58,120 nt of DNA from Streptomyces iconiensis (GTDB taxonomy: Bacteria; Actinomycetota; Actinomycetes; Streptomycetales; Streptomycetaceae), in the NCBI RefSeq assembly GCF_028657195.3, contig NZ_JANCPR020000060.1, forward strand, positions 1-58,120. The letters run 5' to 3'. The position numbers and the translations under genes are program-made. Below are positions 56,237 to 58,120 of this stretch, in pieces (position 1 is the first letter of the stretch; each line of letters begins with the position of its first letter). A model generated the notes under the pieces. It saw only the letters and a program-made list of their open reading frames with translations. It was not told where the DNA came from and did no database searches.

Positions 56237-56242
56237 TAGCGT
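56237..56242 (+). promoter_or_regulatory. -10 box of a leaderless gene
   Basis: TAGCGT lies 8 bases before the ATG at 56251, with a weak TTCACG 18 bases upstream of it (56213-56218). No ribosome site precedes the ATG. The P-loop gene is therefore probably translated from a leaderless mRNA. Confidence 0.5.
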
Positions 56243-56250
56243 CGGGCCTC

Positions 56251-56772
56251 ATGATCGTATGGCTCAACGGCACCCACGGTGCAGGCAAGACGACGACCGC
56301 TGCGCTCGTGCAGCAACTGCTCCCGGATTCACGGGTGTTCGACGCCGAGAAGGTCGGCGAGACACTCATGGACATCACGCCGGGGCTGCCCTGGACGGGC
56401 AACTTCCAGGACTGGCCGCCGTGGCGTCCTCTCGTGGTCGAGACCGCCCGCAGGGTACTCGACTACACCGGCGGCACCCTGGTGATGCCCATGACCGTCC
56501 TGGTAGAGCAGTACTGGCGCGAGATCAGCACGGGCCTGGCCCAACACGCCATACCCGTACGGCACTTCGTCCTCCACGGCGACCAGGACACCCTCCGCGG
56601 ACGCATCGAGGGGGACACTCTTCTCGGCCCTTCCCCGTTCCGCCTCACATACCTTGAGCCCTACGCCGAGGCCGCCCGCACGTGGCTGCACCGGGAGGCC
56701 GAGGTCGTCGACACCACGCACCTCACGCCCGCCCAGGCAGCCGAGCAGATCGCGGAGTCCGTCAAGAGCTGA
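56251..56772 (+). CDS. TmrB-like P-loop ATP-binding protein
   Basis: Protein of 173 aa. It begins MIVWLNGTHGAGKTTTAALV with a Walker A motif (7-15). It continues DAEKVGETLMDITPGLP, then DWPPWRPLVVETARRVL and LVMPMTVLVEQYWREI, matching the order I recall for Bacillus TmrB, a membrane-associated ATP-binding tunicamycin-resistance protein. FVLHGDQDTLRGRIEGD resembles the lid/LID-arginine region of small kinases. It could be a resistance determinant or a small-molecule kinase. It has no ribosome site and probably a leaderless transcript. The longer frame upstream is not coding-like. Confidence 0.82.
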   Translation: MIVWLNGTHGAGKTTTAALVQQLLPDSRVFDAEKVGETLMDITPGLPWTGNFQDWPPWRPLVVETARRVLDYTGGTLVMPMTVLVEQYWREISTGLAQHAIPVRHFVLHGDQDTLRGRIEGDTLLGPSPFRLTYLEPYAEAARTWLHREAEVVDTTHLTPAQAAEQIAESVKS

Positions 56773-56863
56773 GGCCCACCAGCCAGCGCTCCCCTTCGAG
56801 CGGGAGGCCGTACGGCGCCGCCCGCGTCCCAGATCAGGGCATTGCGGGCCAGGGCGTTGGGGG

Positions 56864-57895
56864 TCAGTGGTCGTGCGGGCCGTCGTGGTGTACGGGGCCG
56901 TGCGCTGTTGCGCAGTGCGGGGCGCCTGCGAGGGCGGGGGTGTTCAGGGTGTCGAGGGGGACGGCGTGGTCGATCTGGAGCGTCGAGTGCGTGAGTCCGT
57001 ACTCGGCGCTCAGCATCCGGTCCAGCTCACGCCGCACCCGGTGGCAGTCGCCGCCCGGCTCGACGAGTACGTGTGCGGAGAGCGCGGGCTCGCCGGAGGT
57101 GATCGTCCATATGTGCAGGTCGTGGACCTCGGTCACGGACTCGGAAGCAGCGAGCTTGTCCCCGACGGCGTCGGGGTCGAGCCCGACGGGCGCCGCCTCA
57201 AGGAAGATCCGGCCCGAGTCGCGCAGCAGCCCGTACCCCGCCTTGAACATCAGCGCCACCACCATCAGTGTCGCGATGGCGTCGGCCCGCGCGAACCCGG
57301 TCAGCAGCACGACGAGGCCCGCGATGGCGGTGCCGATGAAGGCGAACAGGTCATTGAGGATGTGCTGGTAGGCGCCCTCGACGTTGAGCGAGGAACGGTT
57401 GGCCTTCGAGAGGCACCAGGTGGCGACGAGGTTCACGACGATCCCGGCGAGCGCGGTGACCAGGACCATCCAGCCCGTCACCTCGGGCGGGTCGATCAGC
57501 CTGCGCACGCCCTCATACCCGAGCCACGCCCCGGCCAGTATCAGCGTCAGCCCGTTGGCCTGCGCGGAGAGGATCTCGGCGCGCTTGAGCCCAAAGGTGT
57601 AGCCGCCGCGTGCCGGCCGCGCCGACAGCCGCATCGCGACCAGCGCCAGCACGATGGACACCGCGTCCGTCAGCATGTGCGCCGCGTCCGAGAGCAGCGC
57701 CAGCGAGCCGGCCATCACCGCGATCACGGATTCGACCACGATGAAGACGGTGATCATCGCAAGCGCCAACGACAGCCATTTGCGGTCGGCGTCGGCCGAA
57801 ACCCCGTGCGTATGCCCCCCATGACCGTGACCGTGCTTGTGCTCGTCGTGCCCCTGCCCGTCCCGCTCCTGCCCGTGCCCGCGCGCTGCGCTCAC
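56864..57895 (-). CDS. Cation diffusion facilitator (CzcD/ZitB-like) with His-rich head
   Basis: Protein of 343 aa from GTG 57895, placed 6 bases after GGAGG; the longer frame adds a non-conserved leader. Residues ~6-32 are His-rich (GHDEHKHGHGHGGHTHG), a metal-gathering tail. Six membrane helices follow. ALLSDAAHMLTDAVSI holds the transmembrane site H-x3-D type ligands in helix 2, and GAYQHILNDLFAFIG holds those in helix 5. The C-terminal cytosolic domain carries EVHDLHIWTITSGEPALSAHV. It exports Zn(II), Co(II) or Cd(II) by proton antiport. The gene converges with the P-loop gene. Confidence 0.92.
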   Translation of the reverse strand: MSAARGHGQERDGQGHDEHKHGHGHGGHTHGVSADADRKWLSLALAMITVFIVVESVIAVMAGSLALLSDAAHMLTDAVSIVLALVAMRLSARPARGGYTFGLKRAEILSAQANGLTLILAGAWLGYEGVRRLIDPPEVTGWMVLVTALAGIVVNLVATWCLSKANRSSLNVEGAYQHILNDLFAFIGTAIAGLVVLLTGFARADAIATLMVVALMFKAGYGLLRDSGRIFLEAAPVGLDPDAVGDKLAASESVTEVHDLHIWTITSGEPALSAHVLVEPGGDCHRVRRELDRMLSAEYGLTHSTLQIDHAVPLDTLNTPALAGAPHCATAHGPVHHDGPHDH

Positions 57896-57989
57896 CACTG
57901 TCCTCCCCACTGGAACCGCCCTGACGGCGACCAACTGGAGGCAGTGAAGCGCACAAAGACCAAAAGGTGCAAAGGCTGCACCGGTGACC

Positions 57990-58007
57990 GTTGTCAATAC
58001 CGATAAC
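57990..58007 (-). promoter_or_regulatory. Inverted repeat upstream of the CDF gene
   Basis: GTTGTC (57990-57995) and GATAAC (58002-58007) form 6-base arms with one mismatch around a 6-base spacer. Within it, on the minus strand, is TTGACA, a good -35 box, although the -10 is unclear. The geometry fits a metal-sensing ArsR- or MerR-type operator. The sensor gene is not in the window. Confidence 0.4.
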
Positions 58008-58120
58008 ACCCCCCTGACCTGCACCTTTACCCCGACCAAGGAGGCCCCCAAGCGGCCCGGGAAACTACGCGCCAAGCCACACAGCCCCCGCACCCCGCGA
58101 CCAACGACCAGGGGCACCCC

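Larger units (their letters stand above)
55589..56250. other. 662-bp region without a supportable gene
   Basis: Overlapping open frames on both strands here have scrambled, Arg/His-rich translations and no ribosome sites. The stretch contains degenerate GGAGACACGGACT-like repeats (about 55690-55790), a 17-bp perfect hairpin (55831-55874) and, at its right end, the promoter of the P-loop gene. GC is slightly lower around 56040-56110. Confidence 0.6.

Noticed and set aside
55656..56657. Large overlapping frames in the 55.6-56.6 kb region, both strands
   Set aside because: Scrambled compositions, no ribosome sites, and they overlap the well-supported P-loop gene in the wrong frame.

Overview
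The window looks like chromosomal DNA of a Streptomyces or a very close relative. GC is very high throughout, with strongly G/C-biased third codon positions. It carries a complete actinobacterial mce lipid-import operon, a DasR-type operator in front of a chitin-active LPMO, a large LuxR (LAL-type) regulator, a DUF5753-type XRE regulator, F420-type and TetR/flavoprotein pairs, and many ATGA/GTGA-coupled genes. I see no rRNA, tRNA, CRISPR array, transposase or prophage gene.

Layout. 1-1197: 5' end of etfB, divergent from a TetR regulator. 1420-9613: a compact oxidative gene set, possibly a cryptic biosynthetic cluster. It has an AraC regulator facing an HpaB-type flavin hydroxylase, an MFS exporter, an NmrA-type reductase, a PrnB/MarE-like heme dioxygenase-superfamily protein and a PhzS-like FAD monooxygenase. 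9709-10493: secreted AA10 LPMO with a DasR site over its promoter. 10620-13445: ArsR-MFS-LysE operon with a self-operator. 13578-16076: glutamine-synthetase-like ligase plus amidohydrolase (a split FluG arrangement), divergent from an XRE regulator. 17450-20504: thiolase and 3-hydroxyacyl-CoA dehydrogenase, divergent. 20622-23923: secreted Ntn asparaginase-like protein, a GMC oxidoreductase reduced to its two ends by an internal deletion, and an acyl-CoA synthetase.

24370-44340 is the lipid-import region. Three secreted proteins and a PucR regulator precede mceG-yrbEA-yrbEB-mceABCDEF, four Mce-associated membrane proteins in an A-B-A-B order, and a lytic transglycosylase. The two short secreted-protein genes share a recognisable promoter. 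The acyl-CoA synthetase and the GMC remnant next to this region fit a lipid or steroid uptake and activation theme, but that is inference.

44518-45438: YceI protein with an added N-terminal domain. 45571-51024: LAL regulator divergent from a metallo-hydrolase/carboxylesterase pair. 51166-52948: two tiny genes, an F420-type PPOX protein and an SDR. 53205-55588: TetR regulator and class A flavoprotein monooxygenase with two operator copies between them. 56251-57895: TmrB-like P-loop protein and a His-rich cation diffusion facilitator.

Recurring oddities are short tandem repeats in the tails of membrane proteins and, twice, repeats made from the last codons of a gene. All family assignments come from reading the sequence against remembered families; no database search was run.
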